Below, piece by piece: positions 24,901 to 39,900 of a stretch of 64,000 nucleotides of DNA. The translations under genes were made by a program, and so were the position numbers. The notes beneath the pieces were generated by a model, which did no database searches, was not told the origin of the DNA, and saw nothing but the letters and a program-made list of their open reading frames with translations. The stretch is from assembly GCA_034231615.1 (NCBI GenBank), contig CM067322.1, positions 54,383,685-54,447,684 on the forward strand, in the 5' to 3' direction. Within the stretch, counting starts at the first letter, position 1, and the number at the start of each line of letters is the position of its first letter. Origin of the DNA: Meghimatium bilineatum. Lineage: Eukaryota; Mollusca; Gastropoda; Stylommatophora; Philomycidae.

Positions 24901-27900
24901 AAAGGTCTCAGGGCTCTCAATGTTCTCATAGACTTCATTGCACCAAAGCCTCCCTGTTGACCATCAGCTGGAGCCATCATTTCAAGGGTTAGCATCACAA
25001 TAGATAGCTAAAATAAAATGTCATTGACTTTCAGATGATGTCAGTGCATCTTATTTAATAATTGATTAGGATAAATGCATTTGATACATGATAGTCATGT
25101 TTGATACATGATAGTCATGTTTGATACATGATAGTCATGTTTGATACATGATAGTCATGTTTGATACATGATAGTCATGTTTGATACATGATAGTCATGT
25201 TTGATACATGATATTCATGTTTGATACATGATAGTCATGTTTGATACATGATATTCATGTTTGATACATGATAGTCATGTTTGATACATGATAGTCATGT
25301 TTGATACATGATAGTCATGTTTGATACATGACTCAGAATAAACATGTTTACTAAATGATTTAGTAATTTAGGATAAACATGTATGATGTATTTAAACATG
25401 TGGCTACCACTTTTCCGTTGTCTGGCTTTATCCCCTCGATTGTGGTCTTTTCTAGGCTGTCATATTGTAATTTAAAAATATTGTAATTTCATAGAGAGAG
25501 CCTTGTTATTTAGTCAGTTTTCTTTTTTTTTTCAATTCTCTTTGGATGTACCAATTTTTTGGTCAATAGTTTTCGGAGGATTTTTGTTTCTCCTTTTATT
25601 GGTGACTGTTCAAGATTCACACCCATTTTGCTGTAGCTATCACATATTTTAATTCATATCAGTTTACTTGAAACAAGTTTGGCCAACCTCCATCTGACTT
25701 CTTCATAACAGTCCCATTCAAGAGACAGGAGATGTTGGAGATCCGTTGAAGCAAACCTTCGTTGCGGAGACGGCACTTAATGATGATGACCCAATCTTAA
25801 GTCTTTCCACATAGTTTTATGACACCATTTCCAATCTCTCCATAACTTTCCTATGTAAAGGTTTCCTTTAATAGATGATTTACCCCATTGAGGCCAACTC
25901 CTTGACGTGGAGATGGGGCTTAGTCCAGCCAACAGAGGCTGAAAACTAAGATTGGTCGGGCCAACCCAATATCGAGCAGGGTCACAATCCTTCCCAAGCA
26001 AGCACAGGTGCTGAAGTTAGAGATGCCAGGCAGAGAGGCACACTAGCAACCATGGCATCATGCAAACCGAATAGTTGACATGTCTGCACGACAAAATTAT
26101 AAAAATCGTCATGGTGCTCGCCCTGTGAAGTTCCCCAGGCAGGAGCAGTGCCGGATTCTGAACCTCGACAGAATCCACCCCCAGCTACTGGAGGTCCCTC
26201 TAGTCCACCTCGTGGAGCCAGGAGGCAGAAGAGGAAAGCGACTGGCCAACCAGACAGGACGAAAACCCCTCTGAATATTATGCACTGGAATGCAGAGGGA
26301 GTTAGAAATAAAAAAAACCGAACTCGAAAACACCTTGCACCAGAAAGAAATTAGTATTTGCTGCATACAGGAAACCCACCTCAACAAAAAAATAACATTC
26401 AAAATGCGAGGGTACCAATGCTTTAGAGTAGACAGGAAAGATCAGAGGAAAGGAGGCATACTAACTCTGGTCAAGGATAACATCAACGCCATAGAAACGA
26501 AAACACAAGAGGAAGGTGCAGAATACCAGATGATTCATATAAAAGACAACTCCCTTGAACTGGACATATTAAAATTCTACTGCCCAAATGACATCCCACT
26601 AAACATGACCAGTATTAACACCCTGAACACTTTCTGGCAGTGGGAGACTTTAACAGTCACTCCCAAAGCTGGGGATATAACAATTTAGACAGAAGGGGAG
26701 AAGAGATAGAAAGTTGGCAAGATGATAACAACCTAATCCTCCTGAACAATCCACAGGATCCACCAACTTTCTACTCAAGTAGATGGCATAGCACCTCAAT
26801 CCCAGACCTGGCATTCTGCATCTCAGAACTGGCTGGAATAATGAAAAGAACAATAGGCGAACAACTTGGTGGCAGTGATCACCGTCCAGTTATCATCCAA
26901 GTGAACAAATCAACAATTACAAGACCAACTAAGCCAAGATGGAGCAAAAAGAAAGCAAACTGGCACATATATAAACATAGAGCAAACCTACTTACAAAAG
27001 ACAAAAAATTAAGAGGCAGAGACATCAAAACTATTATCATGGAGTTTAATAAAGGAATACTTCAGGCAGCTAAGGAGACAATACCAAGAGGAGCTAGGAA
27101 GAATTATGTACCATATTGGACCAATACACTTCAAAAACTACAGGAAGAACTGACTGAAGCACGTAATATGGCAGAGAAACAACCATCACAACAGAACCAC
27201 ATCGCTCTACAAAAAACCAAAGCAAAGTTCACTAAAGAAAAGATAGAAACACAGAGAAGAAGTTGGAGGGAAAAAACTCAAAAATTAAATTTTGAAAAGG
27301 GAGAAAGCTGTCGAAACTAACCAAGCAAATTAATGATGATAGCAATACCCAGCGACCAAAAATTATGCTGGAAGATTCAGATAAATTCCACTCTGGCAAA
27401 CAAGCAGCAGAATCTTACAGAAAAGAAAGCACAATTACCATCAATACATGTAGACAACGAAGCATTCGCCAAGAAATGAATAATGGTAAGAACAAAACAA
27501 ATTGCCCAGATGTCATGTCAAAGCTATTCACAATAGAAGAATTAAAGGCATCTATAGGGAAACTAGAGGATAGAAAATCACCTTGACCGGACTGTGTCAC
27601 TAATGAAATGCTTAGGAACCTAGGACAGGCAGCAATGTACAAATTATTAGATATACAACTATAGTTGGGAAACAGGCAATGTACCACAGTTGTGGAGAGA
27701 AGCGCTTATGTGTCCTATTATTAAAAAAGGCAAGGACAAACAGAAGGCTGACAGTTATAGACCAATAAGAAGTCTAACGAGTTGTGTCTGCAAGACAATG
27801 GAAAGGATGGTCAACAGAAGACTAAAGTAGTACCTGGAATCAGAGAAGCTATTGGTGCCAGAACAAGCTGGGTTTAGAGAGTGTAACAGCACAGAAGACC

Positions 27901-30900
27901 AAATAACATTCCTGTCCCAGATCATAGAAGATGCATTTCAAGAAAAGAAAAAAGTTTTCACCCTGTGGATAGATCTTCAAAAAGCTTTCGACAAGGTCTG
28001 GAAAGATGAACTGATAATAAAGCTGCAAAGAAACGGAATTAGGGGCAACATGAGCAAGTGGATCCATTCCTTCCTACACAATAGGAAAGCAAGAGTCACC
28101 ATGGAAGGATACAACAGCAAAAAAGTTCTCCTAAAACACAATTACCACTAACTTGACAAAGCAGAGCAGGTTATTATCTTCCGCCTCAAAACAGGACACA
28201 ACAGATTAAACAGCCACTTAAATAGACTAAGATTGGTCCCATCACCACTGTGCCTTTGTGGGCAGGCAGCACAGACAGCTGAGCATATCCTGCAATACAC
28301 TAAACCAGTTAAGGGAAGAACACTGGCCCACAGAGATGGATATCCACAGAAAGATGTATGGGAGCACTGAGGAGCTTTCAAATACAGCAGCATTTATTAA
28401 GAAAACAGGACTTGCTGTGTAGACATGTCAAACTCCGAACGAGAAGAAGAAGATAGATGATTTACTAACTAATGTGTCATGTATGTTCTCGTCTGCCAAG
28501 TCCTCTCTTTCAGTGTATTAGAGTTCTTCTTTTTTACATGACATATTCAGGACAAAGTCTTAATCAAAACAACTTCATTATTTTACTTTTTGACAAATAT
28601 GTTTTGTTTTTATTCATCTTCAAAGAAAATAGCATCTATACTAACACTCCTATTTCTTCTACTTCCACAGTTACTGTACAACTCCTGATAGTAAGTGAGA
28701 TGTAGTCCAAAGAATGACAGCAGTATAATGGAGCACAACTTGGTTGTGATATCTGCATTCTTCAGCCTGACAAATCTGACTTCAGTATGGCTTTTGGGTC
28801 ACTTTCTTCTATGATTAAGGATAGCTAACTTCACCCACAAACTTTCTTAGACACCTCCTATGAAACGCATGGTTGGTAACATTGCTTTTCTTTGCTCCCT
28901 GTGTTTCAGCAATACTTGGGTATAGTACCCCTCTAATACAAAAAAGTAACCCCCCGCTCTTCTAACTTACCATTACAATGCAGAAATCTAACCAGCACCA
29001 AGCATCTGTAAAATATGTCTTGAAACCAAAGGCAAACCACTTAATGATCATCTCAACAATAAAAATGATGGTGAAGATTTTGTCCATGTATGCCAGTATT
29101 TCCTTCAATAGTGGTTTCTCATTCAGATAAGCATCCTCTAATGCCTGAATAAATACAATTACAAAGTGTGTTTGAAAATAGAAATGTTGTACTTAGTCAA
29201 AAATAGGCCTAAGTGACAATTAAACAAATACTATATTTTGGACTTAAAAATACATGACACCTTGATGCAGATCACCGTTGAAGGCAACAAGTAGGTATCA
29301 GTGGAGATACAGATGGGAAAGAAGCATTATGAGATGGACAAGATACAGTCTGTCAGAGTGCACTACAGGGGCAAGAGACAGAATATGTTGGAGGTCTGTT
29401 TCAGACACAACTTTGATGTAGAAATGCACTTGAAGATGGTGACAATCAATTTAAAAGGTAATGTTGCATATAGATACACAAATTCTAACAGACAACAAAA
29501 ATGTGTCTATCAACAACAAATGATAATCTCTGTCTCTCATTTGTTATATTGACTGACACAGGTGATCGTAACTTTCACTACTGTCCACCTCATATTCCTA
29601 GTTTGTTTAATCAGTAATTTTGCTATCTTCTCTGTTATGAAGTAAAGCTCTACAATATTTTATCCATGTGCAGGGTTTTCTTAATTCATTTTAATTGCAT
29701 TGGTACACTACAAACCAACTGATGCCCAAAGCTTTATTCTGTACACCTCTTCTCATCCCTCTACCTGTCGGGATTCCCTTTCATTCTCCCAAACTGTTCA
29801 TCTCCTCCACTTATGTAGTTATGAGGAGGAATTTCTTGAGAAAACATACGAGATGATGAATTTCTTCCGCTGTTGCCTATACCCCAAGAGAGTCCTCAGG
29901 TCTGCCCTTCTTTGAGTGTGCAGTCTCTAAATCAGGACACCCTCTTGAACACTAAGAAGTCTTCCTCTTCTGACAGTTCAGTTGTTCTCCCTTTCCACCC
30001 CATAGCATTGCCATGTCCTGCTCTGTCACCTTCCTCTTCTCCAGTCTGATCCCAAGACGTGAGAAGTGTTCTGTGACCCACCCCTCATGTTACTTATAGA
30101 TGTGACAAGAACTTCAGGGATCTACTGGTCCATAGTCACCTCAAGCCTGACATTCTTAATCATTTCAGTACTATCAGCTTCATGACTATAGATAGTAAAT
30201 ATAATGTTGATTCTTAATTAAAACTCTGCATCACAGCACATGGAACATTTCTTTAAGGGTTCTATACTCAATCAGTCATAAAATAATGGAACATTTCTTT
30301 AAGGGTTCTATACTCAATCAGTCATAAAATAATGGAACATTTCTTTAAGGGTTCTATACTCAATCAGTCATAAAATAATGGAACATTTCTTTAAGGGTTC
30401 TATACTCAATCAGTCATAAAATAATGGAACATTTCTTTAAGGGTTCTATACTCAATCAGTCATAAAATAATGGAAAATTTCTTTAAGGGTTCTATACTCA
30501 ATCAGTCATAAAATAATGGAACATTTCTTTAAGGGTTCTATACTCAATCAGTCATAAAATAATGGAACATTTCTTTAAGGGTTCTATACTCAATCAGTCA
30601 TAAAATAATGGAACATTTCTTTAAGGGTTCTATACTCAATCAGTCATAAAATAATGGAACATTTCTTTAAGGGTTCTATACTCAATCAGTCATAAAATAA
30701 TGGAACATTTCTTTAAGGGTTCTATACTCAATCAGTCATAAAATAATGGAACATTTCTTTAAGGGTTCTATACTCAATCAGTCATAAAATAATGGAACAT
30801 TTCTTTAAGGGTTCTATACTCAATCAGTCATAAAATAATGGAACATTTCTTTAAGGGTTCTATACTCAATCAGTCATAAAATAATGGAACATTTCTTTAA

Positions 30901-33900
30901 GGGTTCTATACTCAATCAGTCATAAAATAATGGAACATTTCTTTAAGGGTTCTATACTCAATCAGTCATAAAATAATGGAACATTTCTTTAAGGGTTCTA
31001 TACTCAATCAGTCATAAAATAATGGAACATTTCTTTAAGGGTTCTATAATCAGTCATAAAATAATGGAACATTTCTTTAAGGGTTCTATACTTAATCAGT
31101 CATAAAATAGTGTTCACACTCAACATCCAAGACCAATGTTGACTACATAATTTATTTATTTTAACTTCCAAAGAAAACACACTTTCACCCCTAGTTTAAT
31201 CTTTGTGCATAGGCATAATTACTCGATCCTCTTCAATATGCAACATGAAAAATAATCTCTTGTAATTTAGGATTCAGTTACTGATAGACTTACCAATGCT
31301 ATACTGCTGCTGAGAATCATGAATATAATAAAGGTATCAAAGTATCTATGTCCAGCTACATTGTACATGAAACATCTAAATGACCACCATGCTCGACCAA
31401 TAAAAGTCTTCTCAATCTTACTACACCATACACATCTCTTGACACAGAAGTAACAAAAGCAGTCATCTGGTTCCTGCAATGGAAAATAACATTATAACTA
31501 TTTTCAAGAAATAAATATAGGCTTACATTTAATATGAACAAAAACTATGTCTTCATATAAATTCAAAATTTATATAAACTACCATCAATTAGAGCTATAT
31601 TGAAAGTGGACAAAATCAGATTATTGTGACTTATGTGTATGTTTTTCATTCATTACATGATAATAGTGGCCATTTTTTACTTACACTTCATGAAATTCAG
31701 TTAGAAGTCTGTCCTAGATCATGAGTTTGTTGACCGCTACTAAACCCTATGCTGGCCGCAAAAATCCTTGGACAAGCTGGACATGGTATGATCATTTAGA
31801 TGGCATTTGATCTACCCATGACCTTTCTAGCTACTCTTCACTGTTGAGCTGCTGCACTTTTCTGTTCACAAGATGCTGCGCCTTTTTTAAGTATAGAGGA
31901 CTATGTAGCTGTGTTGCATATGGTGTCTTCCTATAGTGAGTTGGGACATGCGATGATGTTCCTCCTTCACAAGTGAACATTGGCATGGAATTTAGAAGGG
32001 TCAAGTTTGGTTTGATTGTGTATAAATCTTCTGATGACTGATGAGTCCAATTGAGCTCTGAAAGACCTGTTGCAGTGTGAGAAGGAACGTAGTAGGTCTT
32101 GAGATAGGGAAATTAAGTTCTGATCTTTCCTTTCATTTTTGTCTCTTTTGAGTTGTCTGCGATATTCTACCCTGTTCACAACTTGTAATATCCACTATAC
32201 AATCCTGCAGTCCTTGAGAGATTTCAAGTAATCGTTGAAGTGTTTCTTTTGGTCTATGCTTGAATACTTACCTGCACACAGTTCACAGTAGAATAGTCTC
32301 TTTGGAAGATGTTCATCTGGCATACGGATGATGAAACCAACACAATGAAATTAAGACCTGGTAAACAAGACATAGATGCATCAGACAGCATCTACACCCT
32401 GTTAAAATACGTAGAAAGTGTGTTGCACGACTATTCTCACGCATGCATACTATGTGACTCAATGAATAACTGCAGATACAACTACGATATTACTGTGTGC
32501 ACATTTACAAGCTAAAGTAGCTGATATTCAGTTGAACTCTGTGTGTTCACAAATAACAAAGGAAGCTAATAAAGAAGTGGGGATCTCCCTAGTACAGTAG
32601 TTAAGCTGTTTGATTTGTGTTCAAATCCTGCTTGTGTCTTCTTGTGTACAAGGTGGATATTTTCGGAGATTCCTGTGGATTATCACTTGAAGCTACTGAG
32701 TTACATTCTATGAGTGGTACTCTCAGTGTGCTGCTTTGTTGTGTTTGATGGAGTACATATGGGAAATCGAGTACAGTGAAGTTAATCCTCAACATAATTT
32801 GAGCCCTTTTGAACAAGAGAAGTTACATTTTAGGATTTGAGTGTTGGGGTATATTTTCATCTACTTCTTGTAGTGATCTAGATCAGGGGGCGGCAACCTT
32901 TTGCTAACTGTGTGCCAACTTAAGGTTTCAAATTATTCAGAGTGCCAACATTACATATCATTTTTTACAAGTCGAGGTCAATATTCTTATTTTACCATAG
33001 GTTTTATTTTTATATTTTAATTAATTAATAGATAGTGATATTCAATAATATGTAAAGTTGTAAACATTAAAAGAAACAGTTTCTTGAAAATTTAAAAAAA
33101 AAAAAAACTTTTTTATTATTAATGGGAGCCTTGCCCTTGCATGGTCTTGGCCAGTTGTTCAATATCGACAACATACTTTGTCACTTTGAGTGTGACACAA
33201 TTTTCTGAATGTTCAGGCATTAGGCGACTACGCTGTGGATTTAGCACTGCTTTCATGTAAGAGAAAATTTGCTCACAGGAATAGGTTGAGCCATTTGAGT
33301 CTGCGTGCCATTTTAAATTGCTTGGCGTGCCAAGTGTGGCACAAGTGCCAGAGGTTGCCGACCCCTGATCTAGATTCTTTATTACATGACAATTTTATTG
33401 TTATTTATTTCAGACATGATGAAAATGTTCTAATAAAGTAATGCTATGAAAACGCATGTGGTTGCATCTGTGGGTCTCATCAATGGCCCACTAGAAAAAC
33501 CACCCATGCAACAGAAAACTTTAGTAGATGACATGCCGTTATACTGAGGTTATCTTCTTAGAGAAGCTTCATGGCACGTCACCTATACAATTATGCTCCT
33601 TGTGCTGTTATTTTGTTGTTTAATTGTGTTTCATGTTTACTTGAATATATGTATGTACCCTCTGTGGTTGGGAGGGAGTCAGAGATGTACTATGCAGCAC
33701 TGGGGAGGAGAAAACTGACAGCACTGTTTTTTCCTATGGCTGAGACCCATCAGAGGCACTGTGACTCAGGACATGACAATCCTTTTGACTTGAACATTTG
33801 GTTGCATGCCTAGAGCAATAGAGAAGTTCGGCATAACCAGTAGTCAATTGGTGGCGGGGAATGAGCAGTGAACCTTATCTTGGCTACAGTGGCTCGGAGC

Positions 33901-36900
33901 AGGGCATAGGTTGAAACCTACCTTCCTGGAGGAGGTGTGATAGTTATTCTCTGGCTCTGTCCCGGGGTGGGACGAAAATCCACAGACTTCCCAGAAATAT
34001 AATGTCATTGGGTCAAAGGGCATGAGCCCATAGACTGCTGGATCAGCAACCAACCAACAAATCTAAACCTCTATTTTGAGAAGAAGCAAAATGTTTTGTT
34101 TTGCGTTGTCACAGGAGGCTATATTGTACACACTAAGGGGATACTTTAGACAGCTCATCTGACACGCTGTACACATGAATTAAAAAAATGGTAATCAAAG
34201 AGTATTATCATACAAATATAATACTTATTTTAATAGCATATGATGCACTTAGAATAGCCTGGTATAATCAACATAATCAAATAACATCTAAGAATATTGA
34301 TGAGGTAGACATTGTTTCTTACTTTGGCATAAACAACATCCACTTCATTGATCTCATGTTCAGCTTCCAGGTCAATTTTTGTGGTCTGTGCCAAGTCTGA
34401 GAGTGATGTGCAACTAGAACAGTGACTCGATCCACTCTGGCTTCCTGAAGGGGACTTGAGGCATTTTTTTGTAGAGCCTACACTGTCTGTTCTTGAGACC
34501 TGGCAAAAATCAAATGTTTCTGTCAGTTAATTTAATAAATTTTGAAGCTATGCAGATGTGATTTCTAAATTAATTCATTTAATTAATGCTTAATAAAAAA
34601 AAGCACAGAGTGGGTTTTTTCGTAGATCCGATATTCGTTAAGAACATTGTTCAAGTTACACATTAGAATGAACGATTAGTGTTAGTCACGATTACAATAG
34701 ACTATGTAAACGTCACATACAGGTCTATGCTCCATGTAACACACCAAAAAATGAAAATGAAAGAAGAATTTTTTGAGGATGTAAGTGAATTAATGTAAAG
34801 AAATACACAATTTGTGTAGTAAAGCATATTAAGTCCTAGGGCAAATGACACCAATCTTCAGAAAAAAAAATTTAGACTAAACACCAAAATAACACTGTTC
34901 AAAACAATTATTATGCCAAAGCTGTGCTACCAATGCCAAACGTGAACATCAACATCACAAGACAAACAAATACTTGTGACAGCTGAAATGGCATGTTTGT
35001 GTAGAATCCTAGGGATATCACTAAGAGACAGAATGAGGATATTAGACAAACAAAAAGCACCACCCCAATCTTTGAACATATTAAAAGAACAGATCAAATG
35101 GTCTGCAAACATCAACAGACTACCATCAGACAGCATACCACGGCAATCTATGCTACACAGATACAGTAAAGGCAGGACTAGAGGCCGGCCATGAAAACGA
35201 TGGACCATCATGATAAAAGAGGCAACAAATTTCACAATATACTCAGAACACATGAGGGCCATCTCCAGAAAACTCTTCTACCCCTGATGCTGAAAAGCAA
35301 CAAAGGGTTTAGCGAATAGATAGAATGCTCAATAATTCTATAAATGTTCTTTGCATAAAATTATAGATGTTAGTACCTGGTGGCATACAGTGAGACAGTC
35401 TTTAAACAGATATACCAGGTGGCATACAGTGAGAGTCTTTATACATTATAGTGTCAGTGAGATATTAGTGAGAAACTTAATATGGAGTCCTTTGAACATT
35501 TAGTGAGAAAGACTTTGAACATGGAGTTTCAGTGAGATTGGCTTTGAACATGGAGTCTCTGCAAGATGGTAGCAAATAGAACAAGAAGAGACCATGTGAG
35601 GAATGAAAAAAATTACAAGAACTGTTGGAACAGTATCTATAGGCTAATATATTGAAAGAGACTGAAATGGTTCTGAGAATGAAATCACATTGGCCAGCAG
35701 TAAGAGATCATACAACATGAAAATGGAAGATTAAGAAGAAGGTGGATTGAAGGAGTTACAAATATTCTGAGATGTAACAATATTACTGCATATCAAGCAA
35801 CCAAATGTGCCATAGGCCAAAAATCATTTGTGATTTATTCCTGTGATGCCTAGCAGCAAAAGTAGAAAATAGACAATCTATACTTCTGTATGATATGTCC
35901 TTTATAGAACATTGTCCTCACTGCCACTCTGTAAGCCTCTCTGTTTTGTGCAAGCTGCTCACCTTCTTCCAGTGTGATGTTCAGAAGGTCTTTTGATATC
36001 ATCACCACAGTCTTTGTCTGCTTTTGTTCTTTTTCCCTGGAAATTTGCCTCCATGATTAATCTTTCTAAACCATTGTGTCTCTTTATATGTCCGAAATAT
36101 GTTAGTTAGCGTTATTTGATAATTTTGAGGCATTGAGCCATTCTTCTTTTATGTTACAAATCTTTGCAGAAATCTGCATTAGTTTGTCTTTCTGTCCATG
36201 ATATTCTTAGGACCTTTCTAATACATTTTATTTTTAACATGTTTGCCAATATTTTCCTTTCCATTGCAGATGTCATTGCACATATCTCACAGCCATATGT
36301 TGCCACTGGAAAGATACAGTTTTGTAATAAGTTATAACTTTGATTTTCTGTTTTCCCCATGCCACAGATTTTTCATCTGTGATGTTTTTTTGTAGGATTA
36401 CTAATCGCTTTCTGATCTCTGTAGAGCCATCTCCTGTGGTGTTGATGGTTGACCTGAGTTATTCAAATTGAGAGAGTACAGTAGAAACTAGAATATGAGA
36501 GTGTACTTTGTTTTGGTTTGAGAATGTATTAAATAACTCTATTCTGTTCTATTAAAAAAATAAGTACAGCAGTTAGGATTGATTGATTTAATATCAAACT
36601 GTGTAAACCACTAATATTGTCTATTATTGTGTATGGATGCATCAGTTGGATAATCACTGTGGAAATGGAAAAAGGCATAGAAAGACTTGAAAACAAATGT
36701 CACAGAGAAGTGTTATGATTATATTATACAGAGCATAAAATCAACACGTGAGAAAAAAAATGCACTTGCAAGCCATTAATAGAGAGGTCAAGAGTTGCAA
36801 ACTGGTGTGGTTTCAGCATATAGTACGGCAAGATTTGCTTTCAAAGATTATTCTGTAGGCAACAGATTAAGTGGCAGAAGAAGAGGATAAATGAAATCCT

Positions 36901-39900
36901 AAATTGATGATATTGAGTACTGGTCAGAAACAGACTTTTCCAGTTATACCATGGGCTGAAGAAAGAAAAAAATGGCTAGCTTTTTTTTGTTTAGCTGCTT
37001 AAAAAAGTTTCATCGCGACAACCATAACCATGATTATGATTCTTTGAAGTACCCAAGAAACAAAATATAACATTTTGTAACAAGTGCCCCAACAGTACTT
37101 GCCATCGCTCCATCTGGTAGATCATCAGGTGTCTTTTCTAAAGAGACAAATGTTCCATCTGTCACTTTTGTATTTTTGCCATTTAGCTCAGGTTGTTCAG
37201 GTGATGACGGAGCTCTCCAATTTTTCTTGCGCTGTAGTTTGACCTTAATACACACTATGGTTTTCACCTTGACCCAGTTTCCAAAGCGCCTATAAAGAGT
37301 CAAATGAATCTGTAATGATTGCACTTTTAAAAAGGTAATGCGGCAACTAACAATAACATATAATACAAGAGATGAATGTCAGACAAAATATTTGAAACAC
37401 ATTTAGAAAGAGTTAATTTGGATGAGGGTACCATAAGAGACAAGGTAACATAGGGTAGTCCGGGGCAAGATGGTGCACTTTCCATGTTTAAGCGTATTCT
37501 GACAACTAGACTTAATTATGAAAGACGAAACTGCTATCAGTGTATAGCTTATCCATCTATCTTATATTCGTGAGGTTAGTGAAAACATACAGCTATGTGT
37601 AGACATTATAATGAGAATTTTCTAACACATGCACAAAAAAACCATCTTGCCACATTTTTTTGGGTAAGATAGCGCAGGAAAAAAGGTGAAACAAATAAAT
37701 AAGAAATCAACAGAGAATTGTCAAAAACTGCTTAATATTTGAGAAATTATGGAACACAAAGACTAGGCCTATGTATGCGGAGATCATGCATATATGAATG
37801 GCAGGAATTGTGCTTCTATGACTGCCAGCTAACTTTTATCATTTTTCTGTTTGTAATTCCTAAAATGAATCGTAATGAGACAGATCATTAAACTGTTTAA
37901 TTGGCTTAAATACTTTACAAAATAAGGGGGGCTAATGATCGCAGTGAGTGGGATAAGATGGCATGGCAAGTCAGCATCGCCATCTTGCCCCAAATCACAT
38001 GGTTAACAACTTTAATAAAATGTCAGGTAAAACAAAGTATCTTGACAAGGTGACATGCTTAATAATTTAACAATACAATATATGTTTCAGTTTAACCTTT
38101 AGCACTCTGTGTTTACAATCATGTAATTTCTCTCCTGCCGCTGAATTAATTTTTATAAATGTTACGTATTAGTTGGTGGCTGTTTTGAAATCATGATAAC
38201 TTGTTTTTGTTAGAGATTTAAATAATTTTTGCGCATATAAATGAATTAAATTCTGCATAAATTGGGGTAGTTTCTGTTTGTGTGATACAAGACATGTAAG
38301 ACCTTCTCGAAGATGATTTTCCACAAAACTCCAGCAAATTTTGACCTTTAAAATGATAATATATTTGTACAAAGTTTATTACATTATTTGTAAATATTCT
38401 GGAGTGGAAACACTTCTACTCAGACCTAAATCGTGTGCCATTCAAGGGATAATTGTTATAATTTCAAGGATTAAACATACAGGTATGTCCTAAAATCCTT
38501 CTATAAACCTAGATCTAGTCTGTAAATGTATCATTTGAACTTGGTTGACATTTTAATATTAATTTAGATAAAGCAGCATGATGTAACTGATTTTTGAGTG
38601 TGGAAATAACTTATCTCTTCATAAATAATCATTTGAATCACAATCCATAATGACTTTAATGAAAATTTGATAAAATAAAAGTCTATAAAACCGAAGTCAT
38701 CGTCATGACGATGTTTTTGTTTGAAATTGTCAATATATTGTGAAAATAAGATATTTACATGACATTATGCCCATGGTTGCCACTAAAACTGCTGGAAAAG
38801 GTAGTCAATTGAATAAAATACCAGATTGAACAAATCTGGTGAAAAAAATATAAAAAATTGGAGATTTTAATTTATTGAAGGGTACCTAGCAACGGTGGCA
38901 AATATACTTGCCGCTCACTAACCAGAGAAGGGGAAATGTTGATGAATAAAGTTGCCGCATGCGTCCTAAAGGTTAAACATTTAAAAAACAGAAAAGTAAT
39001 GATAACAGCAGACAAGAAGTAAAAAAAAATAGATTGAGACCCATGAAAAATAAACTTACCTCACTGTTGAAAAATGACCTGTCCACGAACTGTCAAATTT
39101 CATTGTATGTATCATAAAATTGACTTTTCCCGCCAGACCTAGTCACATGTCCTACTAGAAAAACCCATAGATTAGAGAAAAAAAAACCCCGCTGTGCCAT
39201 CTTACCCCGTGAGCCATCTTGCCCCCAACTACCCTAAGTGAATTAGGATGAGGGAAACATAAGAGGCAGATTAAAGTATGGACTGTTAATATTAGAAACT
39301 GGACAGTTTTAAGATTCTCCACATCCAAATAAAGAACAGATAGCAGAGAGGCATGGCAACATTTTTGTATTGATGATTCCAGAGTGACACTTCTATGACC
39401 CTGAAGTGTTATGGGTTTGATGATGATGAACATAAGAGGAAGGGAAATAATAAGCAGTTTAATATAAAGAAACTTCTGAAATGTTTTCTAGTGTAAGCAA
39501 GACAACATTTCGTTGAAGATAATTAAAGTAACTTTACATGAAATCTAACACATATTATAAGTAATTTAAAAAGTTAAAATTATGCTAATTTAATGAGGAA
39601 ATGTGCTTTAAAAAATAAAAATTACTGCTTTGGTTCACCCAGCCACAAAGAAGTATGGTACCAGGGCTCATGTTCTGAGAAGGTTGAGGGATAACCCCAT
39701 TACTACTAAGCAATTGCAGTTGGTGATGTTAGGCAGTTTCCAGTCAGCTTCTGAGTAAGCAACTGAGCACTTTTGGGAAAACCGTATGTTATGACACAGG
39801 TTCATTATTCAGCTTACATTTACTTTTTTATACTGGAATTTGATTTCAAAGTGCAGTACTTTTACAACACTATCAATAAAAGTGAGCTTTAAAAACCCCC

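Noticed and set aside
32038..32063. CTGATGA..GAAA resembling a hammerhead ribozyme core
   Set aside because: The bases between cannot form stem II (second pair U-C). The complement encodes a LINE tail motif IGLISHQ, which explains the sequence.
32575..32645. Possible tRNA or SINE from a GTTCAAATC B-box-like match
   Set aside because: No credible A box or tRNA fold.
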